Positions 1-11,461 of a stretch of 64,000 nucleotides of DNA are shown in pieces. The notes under the pieces are model-generated. The model was not told the DNA's origin. It searched no databases and saw only the letters and a list, made by a program, of their open reading frames with translations. The position numbers and the translations under genes are program-made. The DNA comes from Hypomesus transpacificus (Eukaryota; Chordata; Actinopteri; Osmeriformes; Osmeridae). The stretch covers positions 11,839,412 through 11,903,411 of the forward strand of contig NC_061065.1 in assembly GCF_021917145.1 (NCBI RefSeq). The letters are read 5' to 3'. The first letter of the stretch is position 1, and every line of letters begins with the position of its first letter.

Positions 1-2745
1 TGGGAATACTGGTTTCCCCTCGGTTCGGCGCCTGTACATTGGGGTTCACCCCGGTGGACGAGAGGGTAGCCTCCCTCCGCCTTCGGGTGGGGGGACGGGT
101 CCTCACTGTCGTTTGTGCTTATGCACCAAACGGCAGCTCAGAGTACCCACCCTTTTTGGAGTCTCTGGGGGGGGTGCTGGAAAGCGCTCCTCCTGGGGAT
201 TCCCTCGTCCTCCTGGGGGACTTCAATGCTCATGTGGGCAATGACAGTGAGACCTGGAGGGGCGTGATTGGGAGGAACGGCCCCCCCGATCTGAACCCGA
301 GTGGTGTTTTGTTGTTGGACTTCTGTGCTAGACACGGTTTGTCCATAACGAACACCATGTTCAAGCATAAGGGTGTCCATATGTGCACCTGGCACCAGGA
401 CACCCGAGGTCTCAGTTCGATGATCGACTTTGTAGTCATGTCATCGGACTTGGGGCCGCATGTCTTGGACACTCGGGTGAGGAGAGGGGCGGAGCTGTCA
501 ACTGATCACCACCTGGTGGTGAGTTGGCTTCGATGGTGGGGGAGGACGCCGGTCAGGCCTGGCAGGCCCAAACGTAATGTGAGGGTCTGCTGGGAACGTC
601 TGGCGGAACCCTCTGTCAGAAGGAGCTTCAACTCCCACCTCCGGGAGAGCTTCGATCATGTCTCGGGGGGGGCCGGGGACATTGAGTCCGAATGGGCCAT
701 GTTCCGGGCCTCCATTGTTGAAGCGGCTGACCGGAGCTGCGGCCGCAGGGCGGTCGGTGCATGTCGCGGCGGTAACCCTCGGACCCGGTGGTGGACTCCG
801 GAGGTGAGGGATGCCGTCAAGCTGAAGAAGGAGGCCTATCGGACTTTATTGGCTGGTAGGACTCCAGAGGCAGCTGATGTGTACCGGCAGGCCAAGCGGA
901 ACGCGGCTTTGGCGGTCGCGGAGGCAAAAACCCGGGCATGGGAGGTGTTCGGCGAGGCCATGGAGAATGACTTCCGAACGGCTTCAAAAAGGTTCTGGAC
1001 CACCATCCGGCGGCTCAGGAGGGGGAAGCAGTGCTCTGTCAACACTGTATACGGTGGGGATGGTGCGCTGCTGACCTCGACGGGGGACGTCCTGGATCGG
1101 TGGAAGGAATACTTCGAAGACCTCCTTAATTCCACCAACACGCTTTCCGACGTGGAGGCAGAGTCTGGGGACATCGGGGGGGGCCCTTCTATCTCTGGGG
1201 CGGAGGTCGCCGAGGTGGTTGAAAAGCTCCGCGGTGGCAGGGCCCCTGGGGTGGATGAGGTCCGCCCGGAGTTCCTTAAGGCTCTGGATGTTGTAGGGCT
1301 GTCTTGGTTGACACGACTCTGCAACATCGCGTGGACATCGGGGACAGTGCCTCTGGACTGGCAGACCGGGGTGGTGGTTCCCCTCTTTAAAAAGGGGGAC
1401 CGGAGGGTGTGCTCCAACTTTAGGGAGATCACACTCCTCAGCCTCCCTGGGAAAGTCTATTCAGGGGTCCTGGAGAGGAGGGTCCGTCGGATTGTCGAAC
1501 CTCGGATTCAGGAGGAGCAATGTGGTTTTCGTCCTGGCCGTGGAACAGTGGACCAGCTTTATACCCTCCGCGGAGTCCTGGAGGGTACATGGGAGTTCGC
1601 CCAACCAGTCTACACATGTTTTGTGGATTTGGAAAAGGCGTTCGACCGTGTCCCTCGGGGGCTCATGTGGGGGGTGCTCCGAGAGTACGGGGTACCGGAT
1701 TTCCTGATCGGGGCTGTCCGGTCCCTGTACGACCGGTGCCAGAGTTTGGTCCGCATTGCCGGTAGTAAGTCGAACTTGTTTCCGGTGAGGGTTGGACTCC
1801 GCCAGGGCTGCCCTATGTCACCGATTCTGTTCATTACCTATATGGACAGAATTTCGAGGCGCAGCCAGGGTGTTGAGGGGGTCCGGTTTGGTGACCTCAG
1901 GATCGGGTCGCTGCTTTTTGCGGATGATGTGGTCCTGTTGGCTTCATCGGGCCGTGACCTTCAGCTCTCACTGGAGCGGTTCGCAACCGAATGTGAAGCG
2001 GCTGGGATGCGAATCAGCACCTCCAAATCTGAGGCCATGGTAATCGACCGGAAAAGGGTGGAGTGCCATCTCCGGGTCGGGGAGGAGATCCTGAACCAAG
2101 CGGAGGAGTTCAAGTATCTCGGGGTCTTGTTCACGAGTGAGGGAAGAATGGAGCGCGAGGTCGACAGGCGGATCGGTGCGGCGTCCGCAGTGATGCGGGC
2201 TCTGCATCGGTCCGTCGTGGTGAAGAAGGAGCTGAGTCGAAAGGCGAAGCTCTCTATTTACCAGTCGATCTACGTTCCTACCCTCACCTATGGTCACGAA
2301 CTATGGGTAGTGACCGAAAGAACGAGATCGCGAATACAAGCGGCCGAAATGAGCTTTCTCCGTAGGGTGTCCGGGCTCTCCCTTAGAGATAGGGTGAGAA
2401 GCTCGGTCATCCGGGAGGGGCTCAGAGTAGAACCGCTGCTCCTCCGCGTCGAGAGGAGCCAGCTGAGGTGGCTCGGGCATCTGATTAGGATGCCTCCTGG
2501 ACGCCTCCCTGGTGAGGTGTTCCGGGCACGTCCCACTGGGAAGAGGCCCCGGGGAAGACCCAGGACACGCTGGAGGGACTATGTCTCTCAGCTGGCCTGG
2601 GAACGCCTTGGGGTCCCCCAGGAAGAGCTGGCGGAAGTGGCCGGGGGGAGGGAAGTCTGGGCCTCCCTGCTTAGGTCGCTGCCCCCGCGACCCGATCCCC
2701 GGACAAGCGGCAGATGACGACGACGACACACACAACACATCAGAT
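1..2745 (+). mobile_element. Rex3 non-LTR retrotransposon (RTE clade), 3' portion
   Basis: This is a LINE of the fish Rex3 family. The sequence at about 1361-1380 matches, as I remember it, the primer site widely used to amplify Rex3 RT, and the partner site lies near 1802-1822. The left end is cut by the window, so the 5' UTR and target-site duplication cannot be seen. The coding frame ends at 2717 and is followed by a very short tail of GAC/CA-type repeats up to about 2745, as expected for RTE elements, which end in simple repeats rather than long poly-A. The absence of stops over about 900 codons suggests a young copy. Confidence 0.9.
3..2717 (+). CDS. Rex3 endonuclease-reverse transcriptase (5' end outside window)
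   Basis: The frame is open from the first bases of the window, so the true start lies upstream; counting below starts at base 39. The protein makes and inserts LINE copies by target-primed reverse transcription. The N-terminal part is the C-terminal half of an apurinic-type endonuclease: GDFNAHVG near residue 60, SMIDFVV near 130, and [10 protein letters not shown] near 154 with the catalytic Asp-His. The RT domain follows: GFRPGRGT near 498, [12 protein letters not shown] with Asp530, [10 protein letters not shown], and [10 protein letters not shown] with the catalytic Asp629-Asp630. The C-terminal region has the [10 protein letters not shown] and [14 protein letters not shown] motifs shared by RTE-type elements. 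No stop or frameshift is seen. Whether the whole element is intact cannot be judged without the missing 5' end. Confidence 0.9.
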   Translation, partial: GILVSPRFGACTLGFTPVDERVASLRLRVGGRVLTVVCAYAPNGSSEYPPFLESLGGVLESAPPGDSLVLLGDFNAHVGNDSETWRGVIGRNGPPDLNPSGVLLLDFCARHGLSITNTMFKHKGVHMCTWHQDTRGLSSMIDFVVMSSDLGPHVLDTRVRRGAELSTDHHLVVSWLRWWGRTPVRPGRPKRNVRVCWERLAEPSVRRSFNSHLRESFDHVSGGAGDIESEWAMFRASIVEAADRSCGRRAVGACRGGNPRTRWWTPEVRDAVKLKKEAYRTLLAGRTPEAADVYRQAKRNAALAVAEAKTRAWEVFGEAMENDFRTASKRFWTTIRRLRRGKQCSVNTVYGGDGALLTSTGDVLDRWKEYFEDLLNSTNTLSDVEAESGDIGGGPSISGAEVAEVVEKLRGGRAPGVDEVRPEFLKALDVVGLSWLTRLCNIAWTSGTVPLDWQTGVVVPLFKKGDRRVCSNFREITLLSLPGKVYSGVLERRVRRIVEPRIQEEQCGFRPGRGTVDQLYTLRGVLEGTWEFAQPVYTCFVDLEKAFDRVPRGLMWGVLREYGVPDFLIGAVRSLYDRCQSLVRIAGSKSNLFPVRVGLRQGCPMSPILFITYMDRISRRSQGVEGVRFGDLRIGSLLFADDVVLLASSGRDLQLSLERFATECEAAGMRISTSKSEAMVIDRKRVECHLRVGEEILNQAEEFKYLGVLFTSEGRMEREVDRRIGAASAVMRALHRSVVVKKELSRKAKLSIYQSIYVPTLTYGHELWVVTERTRSRIQAAEMSFLRRVSGLSLRDRVRSSVIREGLRVEPLLLRVERSQLRWLGHLIRMPPGRLPGEVFRARPTGKRPRGRPRTRWRDYVSQLAWERLGVPQEELAEVAGGREVWASLLRSLPPRPDPRTSGR

Positions 2746-2878
2746 TGGTTAGCGAAACAGGTTTGTGAAAGCCAGACACATCTTCTCCACCATTGAATTG
2801 TGGTGCAGCTAGCCTGCTGAAACAACACTACTAGAGGTTTACTTCTGCAAGTCCAGCAGCAGGATAGGTTTCTAACTC

Positions 2879-3200
2879 AGATAGGGGACAGCACTGAACT
2901 GGATTCAGAGCTTCCTGAACCACTCCACCAGCCCCGTACAGGACCTCACATTCACCTGGGCTGTTAGTTTAGGAATAGGTATAGTTCAGTTGTAGAACAG
3001 TTGACTGCAAATCAAGAGGTCCAAGGTTCAAAGGTTAGGTACCCCCATTTGTTGATTGGGATGAACGTGTCTGCTAAAGGAAGACGTTGTACGGAAGGAG
3101 TGAAATGTCGCCCCCACCAGACAAAAAGTCAAAACTGACACCAATGTTTGTCCAATATTGTGTTTTAAAAGATGTCACTTTAAAGTATCATTTCATGTTT
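2879..3200 (+). repeat. Dispersed repeat with tRNA-Cys-like head, copy 1
   Basis: Bases about 2970-3048 resemble a degraded tRNA-Cys: an A-box-like GGTATAGTTCAGTTGTAG, the anticodon-loop region GACTGCAAATCAAGAGGTCC, and a B-box-like GGTTCAAAGG. A tRNA-unrelated body follows. The same segment, including about 90 bases upstream of the tRNA-like head, recurs at 7017-7320. It is therefore either a composite SINE or a segmental duplication bracketing taar1. The stem pairings of a working tRNA are lost. Confidence 0.6.
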
Positions 3201-3970
3201 GAACATGTACTTATATAATCTATATAATTTTCAGTTTCAATTTTCAATGGCTTGCTAATGAGATCATTCAATTGTTCTCAAATAGTATTGACATATTCGT
3301 ATGGTGTCCATTAACATTGTTGGTCTATTATCTTTGTATTTCCCCCCTCCATGCCACCCCTTTGTTATCTGTTGGTGTATCTGCTTATTGATATCATATC
3401 TTTCCATCCGTGTACATTTTCTTCTGGAAAGGACGGATCAGGATGTGGCATCTTGATTTCAGTTGGACAAATCACATTTTCATCATCATCCACACCTCCA
3501 ACCAACTCTTTCTCAATTGACAACACTGACAGATTATTGAGCCTCTCTCTCAGGCCCCTGATGCGCCTGAGCCAAGTATATTGTTTGCAAAGAAAACTAA
3601 ATTATCTCTCACAGCTGCAGCTACTGACCCGGATGTTAAGGGTGACCTAAATGATTGCCTTCAATGATGGGAATATCATTGGATGGAGTTTGAACACAAT
3701 GTCAGGGGTGGCTTCTGGCCCCTTCCTGCTCAAAACGTTTTCTCCACCAATACTTCTTCTGGGACTAGTTGGATGTAAAAATAATATGTATAAATGCAAG
3801 GCTTGTTCTCAGGAGATTGCATGCGCATGAAGGTTTCAGAAGCAAATCATGATTTTTCTCCCAACAGTGGAAGAACTCTTCTCCAGCTCATATTCATGCC
3901 GGAGTAGAAAAATCTTTGTTTGAGATGTTCTAAATCACTGAGCAGGTCTGAGCTGGACCCACAAAAAACT
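3200..3970. other. Intergenic, nothing recognised
   Basis: This is AT-rich sequence between the tRNA-headed repeat and the L2 fragment. A 99-codon open frame at 3351-3650 has no family resemblance and no coding character. I see no gene here. Confidence 0.5.
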
Positions 3971-4226
3971 GTTTTTTTCTTTTCTACAGGTACACTCTTG
4001 CACTTTTTTGAGGTTCATGTTATTTAATTGTGATTTGATTAACTACATGCTCTTGTAGTTCTTCCCTTTGGCACTTATTTTAGTTTTTTTCACAATGTAT
4101 GCTTCATGTTTGGCTACCCGCAATGTTTGGGGATATCTCGGTGTTATGATCAGTGACCTATGCACTTTTGTAAAGCTCTCTCTTGGAAGTCGCTTTGCGT
4201 AACAGCGTCTGCAAAATAAAAAATGT
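3970..4226 (+). mobile_element. L2 LINE 3' UTR fragment
   Basis: It aligns by eye with the 3' UTR of the larger L2 copy at 9200-10308. Shared blocks include CTACAGGTACAC, AACTACATGCTCTT, GACTACCCGCAATG-like text, ATCAGTGACCTATGCACTTT and the terminal CTCTCTTGGAAGTCGCTTTG. No coding part remains, so this is a severely 5'-truncated insertion, older than the other copy by its divergence. Confidence 0.75.
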
Positions 4227-4274
4227 ACAGTTTTTGATTTAGCGATCTACCATGGAATAGTGGAGTCTAACCCT

Positions 4275-4375
4275 AATTGCAATGAATGTAGGTATTGTGT
4301 GTAGACTGATGGCAAGGAATTAAGTCTACTACAACCAAATCTGGAAAAACTGAAGGGGTCTGAATACTTTGTAAA
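4275..4375 (+). mobile_element. Tc1-like transposon end fragment
   Basis: The text GTATTGTGTGTAGACTGATG, followed by a stretch ending AGGGGTCTGAATACTTTG, is the familiar subterminal sequence of Tc1-like elements abundant in teleost genomes. There is no transposase and no matching terminal repeat, so it is a remnant only. It lies directly after the L2 fragment. Confidence 0.5.
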
Positions 4376-4952
4376 GGTCATGAAAACCAGCTTACGGGAC
4401 TGACTATTACCTTTTAATTTTTTTATAACTTGTCTCATTCTGTGTTTTTATGTTGTCTCAATCTCAATGGTACTCTCTTGGTTAAATACATGTTAAATAA
4501 ATAAAATACAAATATAAGATGCCAATGTAAACAGTCTCCTGCCACACAATGTTTATGGTTGTTCCCTTCACACACATTGTTTTCAAGTTAGTGTGCGTAA
4601 ATGTCGTGTGTTAACATTGCTTTGGCAGTTTTCCATATCTGATTATGCAAAGGTATAATTAGCAGTCATTATTGTAATTCTAGATAATGACATCAGCATA
4701 ATTACAATCATCAAGGATTGTCATAAGGATGAACCTGATCTCCAGTCTGTTCAGATGGTGACAGCAGACCAAGACATCAGGTATCCATGCACACACCCAC
4801 CACCACCTCAATGTTAAAACAGTTCTGTTCTTGTACTTTACAACAATGTCTCTCAGTTCTTTAACGATCAGTGTTATACCATTCTGTCTGTTCACAATAA
4901 GTTGCAAACTCTTGTCCAATTTGTCCACCATTTCTTCCTTTCTACTCTGCAG

Positions 4953-6619
4953 GTTCCAACAGCATGGAGCCAGTTCATGGTATCAACAGCTCTGACATGG
5001 TGGACTCCATTCTTCTGTGTTATGAGAATGTCAACAAGTCCTGTGTCAGAGACCTTGTTTTCTCCCCATGTTTAAGAGGGATCCTCTACCTCCTTGTCAG
5101 CTCCATAGTTGTGCTCACCGTGGCTGGGAACATGCTGGTTATCGTCTCCATCCTCCACTTTAAACAGGTACACAATTGTGTTTGATTTATGGCACATTAT
5201 TTACTGTCGAAGACTTTTGCGATGGTGAATCAAATTAAGCTCACCATGAGATCGCATAGACCTTATAGGCCATTTAAGGAAAATGTAAATATAACCTTGT
5301 GAATCTAATCAAGTGTACATTCTGAATCCCGGTGTTTAAAGTAATATGTTGGATTATGTGAACAAAACTTTCAATGTGTTCAACAATAAATGTATACATA
5401 TTAAATAAAATATTAGTTTTTGAAACTAAAAACTTTGGATTGAATTAAACAATTTTTGCAGTTCACAGTAGGAATATTTTTGGACAAAATCAAACTAAAC
5501 ATGTTTGGTCTAACTTTTCAGTAGCAAGTATCTAAAATGTGGTTTTGTGGGGCGGGGATTTGTTGAAAATGTTGTTGTGTTTTATTTGCTCTGTTTTGTT
5601 CTGATATTGATATTACTGTGTCAGTATTATCTGTGTCAGTATTATCGAGTTTCCGTTTATTTGAAGTACTATCCATTTAAAATAAAATAAATATCAGATT
5701 TTGGTGAACTTCAAACATTAAGGTAATTTCATAATCACTCTGCTTCTCAAGTTTTTTTTACTGTTTCTGACTCTCCCTGCAGCTCCACACCCCAACAAAC
5801 TTCCTCATCCTGTCCCTGGCTGTGGCTGACCTGCTGTTAGGGGTTCTAGTCCTCCCTTTCAGCATGGTGTACACCATAGAGAACTGCTGGTACCTGGGGC
5901 ACCTCTTCTGTAAGATCCACTCCAGCATTGACATCACTTTGGTCACCGCATCCATCATCAACCTAAGTTTCATCTCTATTGATCGCTACTACGCAGTGTG
6001 TCATCCTCTACGCTACACGAGGACCATCACTGTTCAGACAGCTCTAATTATGATATTGGTTATCTGGGGAGTGTCTGTTTTTGTGGGTTTTGGGATAATA
6101 TTCCTGCATCTAAACATCCTGGGTGAAGAGGAGTTCTACTATGAGCATTTGCTCTGTGAGGGGGGCTGTGTGTTATACCAGACAGCCACCTCTAGCTCCG
6201 TCTCCTCCTCTCTCTCCTTCTATCTTCCTGCACTCATCATGCTCTGCATCTACCTCAAGATCTTCCTGGTGGCCCAGAGACAGGCTCGCAGCATCCAGAG
6301 CACCACCTTCCAGAACCAGAAGTCTGGAGCTGTGGCCAGCAAGTCAGAGAGAAAGGCCTTCAGAACCCTGGCTATTGTTATGGGAGTATTTTTATGTTGC
6401 TGGACTCCTTTTTTTCTTTGCAATGTCTTCAGTCCTCTTCTTGGAGACTCTAGCCCCCCTCTACTTATGGGCACAACGATCATTGGCTATTCAAACTCTT
6501 CTCTCAATCCTATAGTGTATGCCTTCTTTTACAGTTGGTTCAGGAGAGCATTTAAGATGATCGTTTTTGGTTCAATATTCAAGCCAGAATCATCGAACAC
6601 TAAATTGGTCTTGGAGTGA
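4953..6619 (+). CDS. taar1: Trace amine-associated receptor 1, two coding exons
   Basis: This is a seven-transmembrane Gs-type GPCR for trace amines, 346 aa. Coding exon 1 is 4964-5167 and ends FKQ|gtacac. Coding exon 2 is 5783-6619, after CTCCCTGCAG, and opens LHTPTNFLILSLAVADLLLG. A 3' splice site (CTCTGCAG, to 4952) lies 11 bases before the ATG, so a further non-coding exon upstream is likely. Key residues are Asp84 (2.50), Asp118 (3.32, the amine-binding Asp), DRYYAVC, CWTPFF in TM6, and the TAAR fingerprint NSSLNPIVYAFFYSWF in TM7. TM5 has Ser at 5.42 rather than an acid. Assignment to TAAR1 rests on the FGIIFLHLN...EEFYYEH loop and the FGSIFKPESSNTKLVLE tail, both close to mammalian TAAR1. 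Mammalian TAAR1 is intronless, so the phase-0 intron in ICL1/TM2 is notable. It has no copy of the upstream module shared by the other eight receptors. Confidence 0.9.
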
Positions 6620-7016
6620 TTTTTCAGAATTGATCGTATCCCTCTTCTTGATCATCCCATTCCTAATAATGAGACGTATTCCCTCTTGTGTATCCAAACC
6701 CAGTGTATGAAATGAAATGCAAGCATATCAAAAACATTAACTTTCATGTCTGTTTGTATATATTGTATGATCAATGCACAGGGATGAACCAAACCTCCCT
6801 CACTGTTGTTCATCACATCTTAGCACTCCGAGGAGGTAAATCAACTCAGTCTTTTTCATTAAAAGTAACAGCAGAGGTTATCAATATTAAAAGATTGAAG
6901 TTGATTTTGTAAATGTAAATGTAAAGAAGAAGATACATTTCTGGGCATTCATGAGTGTGCAAGCATCACACAGAATACCAAATAACTTTATTTCTTACGT
7001 CACAAGCACTATTGAT

Positions 7017-7320
7017 TATAGGACAGAAATTAACTCAAAGATCTGGATTAGTTTCCTGGACCACTCCACCAGTCCCGTATTGGACCTCACATTCACCTGG
7101 GATGTTTAGGAATAGGTATAGTTCAGTTGTAGAACAGTTGCCTGCAAATCAAGAGATCCAACGTTCAAAGGTTAGGTTCATGTTGCTTTGGATGAAAGTA
7201 TCTGACAAATTATTACATTGCAAGGAAGGAGTGAAATGTCGCCCCCCACAGACAAAAATTCATAACTGAAACATGGAAAATTTAGTTTCAGAAGATGTCA
7301 ATTCAAAGTGGCATTAAGTG
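7017..7320 (+). repeat. Dispersed repeat with tRNA-Cys-like head, copy 2
   Basis: This is the same unit as 2879-3200: CTGGACCACTCCACCAG, then GGAATAGGTATAGTTCAG, the tRNA-Cys-like head, and GAAGGAGTGAAATGTCGCCC at the end. The two copies are in direct orientation about 4.1 kb apart and bracket taar1. Confidence 0.6.
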
Positions 7321-7560
7321 AAAAATATTTTGTTAATGCCCTTGCTAAGGTAATGTTTAAATAACAGCCACTTGACCACCCTACTCCTTCCTAGATGAAC
7401 CCCATTATTAATTTGTATGTAATTAACTGTATGTTTTGTTAAGAATAATATGCTTCTGAAAAGAAAACTGGCGTCCAACGTTAATGCTCCTCCCTATTAC
7501 TGCAGGCACACGCATGCATATGCATTAACAGAGTATGCATACAATTTCTCTGAGCTGTTT

Positions 7561-7620
7561 TGACTGGAGGGTAACACAGCAGAGGGGTGTAACTCGAGGA
7601 ATATCAAGTACATAAATAAT
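7561..7620 (+). promoter_or_regulatory. TAAR upstream module, gene A
   Basis: The order is TGACTGGAGG, then GCAGAGGGGTGT, then GAGGAATATCAAG, then the TATA-like CATAAATA. A non-coding first exon of about 50 bases would follow, ending at a GTGAGTG donor at 7691. The acceptor is ...TTTTTAG at 7799, three bases before the ATG. The same blocks precede the other subfamily members. Confidence 0.6.
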
Positions 7621-7801
7621 TGTTTGTCTTCACTCTTGACTCATTTTCTCTTCAATATATCAGATCCTTTAACGGATCTCCCTGTCTCATGTGAGTGTAT
7701 TGTATGGCTTTTGTTTTAAAGTTTATATTGACCAGATTGATTTACATTTCTGCATAGTTTAGAAATATGTTTTGTTGTTAATGTAGTTCATGTTTTTAGT
7801 C

Positions 7802-8830
7802 ATGGCAAGTCCTGAAGACCAGTGGTGCTACCCAGCCTCTAACTTATCCTGCCCCAGATTAGTGTTCAGCTCCGGGGCTCAGGTAGCTCTCTACCTGGTG
7901 TTCCTGGTGGGCATCCTGATCACCATCCTGGGTAACTTTGTAGTCATCATCTCCATCGCCCATTTCAAGCAGCTCCACAGTCCAACTAACATGATGGTGA
8001 TGTCTCTAGCTCTGGCTGACCTGTTACTAGGTTTAACTGTGATGCCCTTCAGCATGATGAGGACTGTACAGGGCTGCTGGTCCTATGGCGACTCTTTCTG
8101 TCTCCTCCACTCCAGCTTTGACATGTTTCTCACCTCTGTCTCCATCTTTCACCTGGTCTCCATCGCCATTGATCGCCATGAAGCGGTTTGCAACCCTATG
8201 CTCTACTCAGCCCACATCACCATGCCTGTGGCCTGGATCATGATCTCAGCCAGCTGGGTAATAGCAGCTCTGTACTCTTATGGCCTGCTCTACTCCAAGG
8301 CTAACGTGACTGGACTAGAGGACTATCTGGAATCTATTCAATGTCTGGGTGGTTGTATCTTACTGTTTAACTCTCTGTGGGGTGCATTAGACACACTGAT
8401 AGCTTTTTTCTTTCCTGTGTTTATCATGATGGGTTTATATGCTGAGATTTTCCAGGTAGCTAAGGAGCATGCCAGGAGGATAGAAGACAGCAGCCATGGA
8501 GGGGTGAGGAAACTTAATGAGGGAGAGAAGAGGGGGGCGGTGTCGAAGCGCTCAGAGCGCAAAGCAGCCAAGACACTAGGTATAGTGGTGGGAATTTTTA
8601 TATTTTGCTGGATGCCGTTCTTTGTGAACTCCATCATAGATCCTTACACTAACTTTAGTACACCTGCTATTTTATTTGAGGTGTTTGTGTGGTTAGGCTA
8701 CTTTAACTCCACTTTAAACCCTATTATCTATGCTATGTTCTACCCCTGGTTCAGGAAATGCTTGAATGCCATTATCACCATGAAAATATTCACCAGACAC
8801 TCTAGTGATATGAATGTGTTTGTCACTTGA
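7802..8830 (+). CDS. taar: TAAR gene A (TAAR13-like), Asp3.32/Asp5.42
   Basis: This olfactory-type amine GPCR of 342 aa has an intronless coding region. The start is ATG 7802 (MASPEDQW), which aligns with all sister genes and lies just after a splice acceptor; an upstream in-frame start at 7790 would sit in the intron. N14 is in an NLS glycosylation site. It has LALADLLLG in TM2 and a DRHEAVC motif in place of DRY. It has CWMPFF in TM6 and the TAAR fingerprint [16 protein letters not shown] in TM7. Asp107 is position 3.32 and Asp197 is 5.42. In zebrafish TAAR13c the same pair of acids binds the diamine cadaverine, so a dicationic ligand is plausible (inference). The protein from TM5 (MMGLYAEIF) to FRKC is identical to gene B, while the N-terminal half resembles genes C and D: a sign of gene conversion. 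Confidence 0.93.
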   Translation: MASPEDQWCYPASNLSCPRLVFSSGAQVALYLVFLVGILITILGNFVVIISIAHFKQLHSPTNMMVMSLALADLLLGLTVMPFSMMRTVQGCWSYGDSFCLLHSSFDMFLTSVSIFHLVSIAIDRHEAVCNPMLYSAHITMPVAWIMISASWVIAALYSYGLLYSKANVTGLEDYLESIQCLGGCILLFNSLWGALDTLIAFFFPVFIMMGLYAEIFQVAKEHARRIEDSSHGGVRKLNEGEKRGAVSKRSERKAAKTLGIVVGIFIFCWMPFFVNSIIDPYTNFSTPAILFEVFVWLGYFNSTLNPIIYAMFYPWFRKCLNAIITMKIFTRHSSDMNVFVT

Positions 8831-9200
8831 CATGTTATTATTGTTGTGAGAGTGTCAGCTTATCAATCAAGTGGAACATATGTACTGTTTAGTGAGTGTT
8901 TACACCATAATACATTTCCTGTCAAACCTCTGTGGTCCTTTGTTGTTTATTTATCAGTTAGTTCTCAGAGTAACTCCGAAGGATCAACATGGGTTTAATT
9001 CCCTTTAAAGATCATGTAAGTTTTAATTGAAACTCTTTACCTGCTGAGCTACGGTAATCAAATGTGAAGAAAAGAAAAATTGTCTTTACGTCTCACGGTA
9101 ATATTGAAGATCAGTTTTTAAACATATTTACAGGTAATCAGAGTTTGATGAGGTGGGGAACATTTCTAGGTATTTCCTGGTCAGCTACACATTTAACCCT
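8831..9200. other. 3' flank of gene A
   Basis: AT-rich flank of gene A. The stretch near 8915-8990 (ACATTTCCTGTCAAACCTCTGTGG, then AGTTAG.TCTCAGAGTAACTC) recurs after gene B at 15895-15960, so the 3' flanks were duplicated with the genes. No further gene is seen. Confidence 0.5.
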
Positions 9201-10308
9201 CAAATGAACTTCTCATCATCCCGGCCAAACCCTCCATCTCCCATGACTTCTCAATCACCCTGGGATCTGCGACGGTGACCCCCTCATCCTCTGCCAGGAA
9301 CCTTGGGGTTACCATGGATGACGAGCTCTCCCTCACGGCCCACATTGCTGCGGTCTCCCGGTCGTGTAGATTCACCCTCTACAACATCCGGAAGATCAGG
9401 AGATACCTGTCTGAGCACTCCACCCAGCTGCTTGTCCAAGCACTTGTCCTCTCCAAGTTGGACTACTGCAACTCGCTGCTCGCCGGTCTCCCATCATGCG
9501 CAACCCGCCCTCTTCAGAGAATTCAGAATGCAGCGGCCCGTCTGGTCTACAATCTACCCAGACGCTCCCACGTTACCCCGCTCCTCATCTCCCTCCACTG
9601 GCTACCCATAACGGCCCGCATCAGATTCAAGACCCTGGGACTGACCTTCCGAGCAGTTAACGGGACTGCGCCCGACTACATCAAGTCTCTCCTGCAGCCT
9701 TACACCCCCACCCGCCACCTACGGTCTTCTTCAGACAACCGCCTGGTGGTCCCACCTCTCAAGACCGCCCGGTCCCAGCACAAGCTCTTCTCCTGCCTGG
9801 CACCCCAGTGGTGGAATCAACTCCCCACCTCCATCAGAGACACGGACTGTCTCTCCACCTTCAAGAGAAAGCTCAAGACGCACTTGTTCCGGGAGTACAA
9901 TGGTACTTAGGAATGGTTTGCTGAATCCAACGCTAGTTTCCTCAAGGTTCACAATGACTCTTTCCTAGACTGTTGCTCTTGTTGGTTAGTGGTAGCTGAT
10001 TTAAACTGTTGTATTCTTCTTTTTTAGTTAATCCTATTTTTATTGCTTTCCTACAGGTACACCTGCACTTAGAGATTAATGTTGTGTAATTTTAACTTGT
10101 TTAACTACATGCTCTTATGGTTTCTTCCCTTTAGCACTATTTTTTGGTTGTTCACAATATGTACTTCTTGTTTTTTGACTACCCGCAATGCTGTGGGGCT
10201 ATCTTGTTGTTATTATCAGTGACCTATGCACTTTGTGAAGCTCTCTCTTGGAAGTCGCTTTGGATAAAAGCGTCTGCTAAATTAATAAATGTAAATGTAA
10301 ATGTAAAT
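9200..10308 (+). mobile_element. L2 LINE, 5'-truncated, with ORF end and 3' UTR
   Basis: The open frame to 9910 encodes the C-terminal end of an L2-type reverse-transcriptase protein: ARNLGVTMDDEL, LVLSKLDYCNSLLAGLP, IQNAAARLVYNLPR, SLHWLPITARIRFKTL, and the end LKTHLFREYN. The 3' UTR ends with AAGTCGCTTTGGATAAAAGC, GTCTGCTAAAT and a (TAAATG)n-like tail. The catalytic RT core lies upstream of the truncation, so the copy is dead for transposition although its frame is open. The same 3' tail is carried by the SINEs at 31143 and 48336, which presumably borrow L2 machinery. Confidence 0.88.
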
Positions 10309-10309
10309 G

Positions 10310-11100
10310 AAGAGCTTTGTAAGTTCTTATCTGAAAACTGTTTTACAGTATGGTCAAACTGTAAAACATCAATAATTTAAAACAAACTAATTATGCAGAA
10401 ATTGTTTTTTAATTCAAGTAAAAAAAAAACAATTCATCAGAGGGTCAACATATTTTACAATATATCTTATGTAAAAATCGATTTGTTTGTTTGTATGTGT
10501 GTGTATGCACTATGCAGCGAATGTTTTGTCATACAGTTATGTAAAAAGGAAAAAAAATAAATGTCACTTTTTCTTTCTTTGCTAGAATTTGGTAAAAACT
10601 TTAAAATGAACTCAAATGTTGGGCACCATTGTAAAATAACATTGAATGTACGTAGTATAAATACATTTAATTCCAACATTGTCGGTAATATATAATATAC
10701 AAATCAGATTGTTAAAGTATTTCTGCCATTACGCAGAAGAATTGCAATGTGAGGCCCTCTTACAGTAATAGAGAAGTATTGCACCACCATTACACTTCAG
10801 ACAACAGGAGTAGCTGGCCTATTGGCTTGTAAATCCATCTCAACAGTTCAGACAGTTCTACAAGCCTTAACTTTAAATCCAAAAGTGAGTTACCCAATGC
10901 TACCAAAACGCAACAAATTGACAAACATGAGTTACCGTACCAAAAAACACAGTCATATTGAGACTTGAATCTGCCTAATCTGTTGCTGCTTGTTAAGCTT
11001 GCTCTAAATCTAGAAACACACACACTCACAAACACACACAGACACAATCTGACATACACACAAACAACAGCAAACACACACATATGCAACTCATTAATGA
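10310..11100. other. Intergenic, CA-rich end
   Basis: AT-rich sequence with a CA-rich stretch at 11018-11085. A CA-rich stretch also precedes the promoter modules of genes B, E, G and H. No gene is recognised. Confidence 0.4.
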
Positions 11101-11140
11101 AAAGATACAGTGAGCAGCATGTGATTCATATGGGATGTTG

Positions 11141-11200
11141 TGACTGGAGGGAAAGGCAGGTGAGACATGTACCTTACAGGAATATCAACAATATAAGTGC
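11141..11200 (+). promoter_or_regulatory. TAAR upstream module before the truncated receptor
   Basis: TGACTGGAGG, CAGGAATATCAACAATATAAG and a downstream GTGAGTAT donor at 11265 are retained. The central GCAGAGGGG block is degraded. The module thus outlived the receptor it served. Confidence 0.5.
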
Positions 11201-11461
11201 AATAGTTTACTTCATTTTTATCACATGGATTGGATCAACCTGCTAATCCTATTGTATTTGTTGTGTGAGTATATTTGCTTGCATGATGGTCCCTATGGTT
11301 GTTTATAATGTTACCAGGTCTGGACTTTGTGCATAGGTTGCATAGGTTTATGTCCCGGACAGTTGGTTCTGCCAGACATGATCACTTCAGCACAGATAAG
11401 GACATTCATGTATTATGAAGACGTGCATGTTTCACTGTTATTATTTTCATAGAGATCTGTG

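Noticed and set aside
2970-3048. Possible tRNA-Cys gene (also 7107-7180)
   Set aside because: The acceptor and T stems do not pair and the B box is altered; it is the head of a dispersed repeat.
3351-3650. 99-codon open frame between repeats
   Set aside because: No family resemblance, no splice or promoter context, AT-rich composition.
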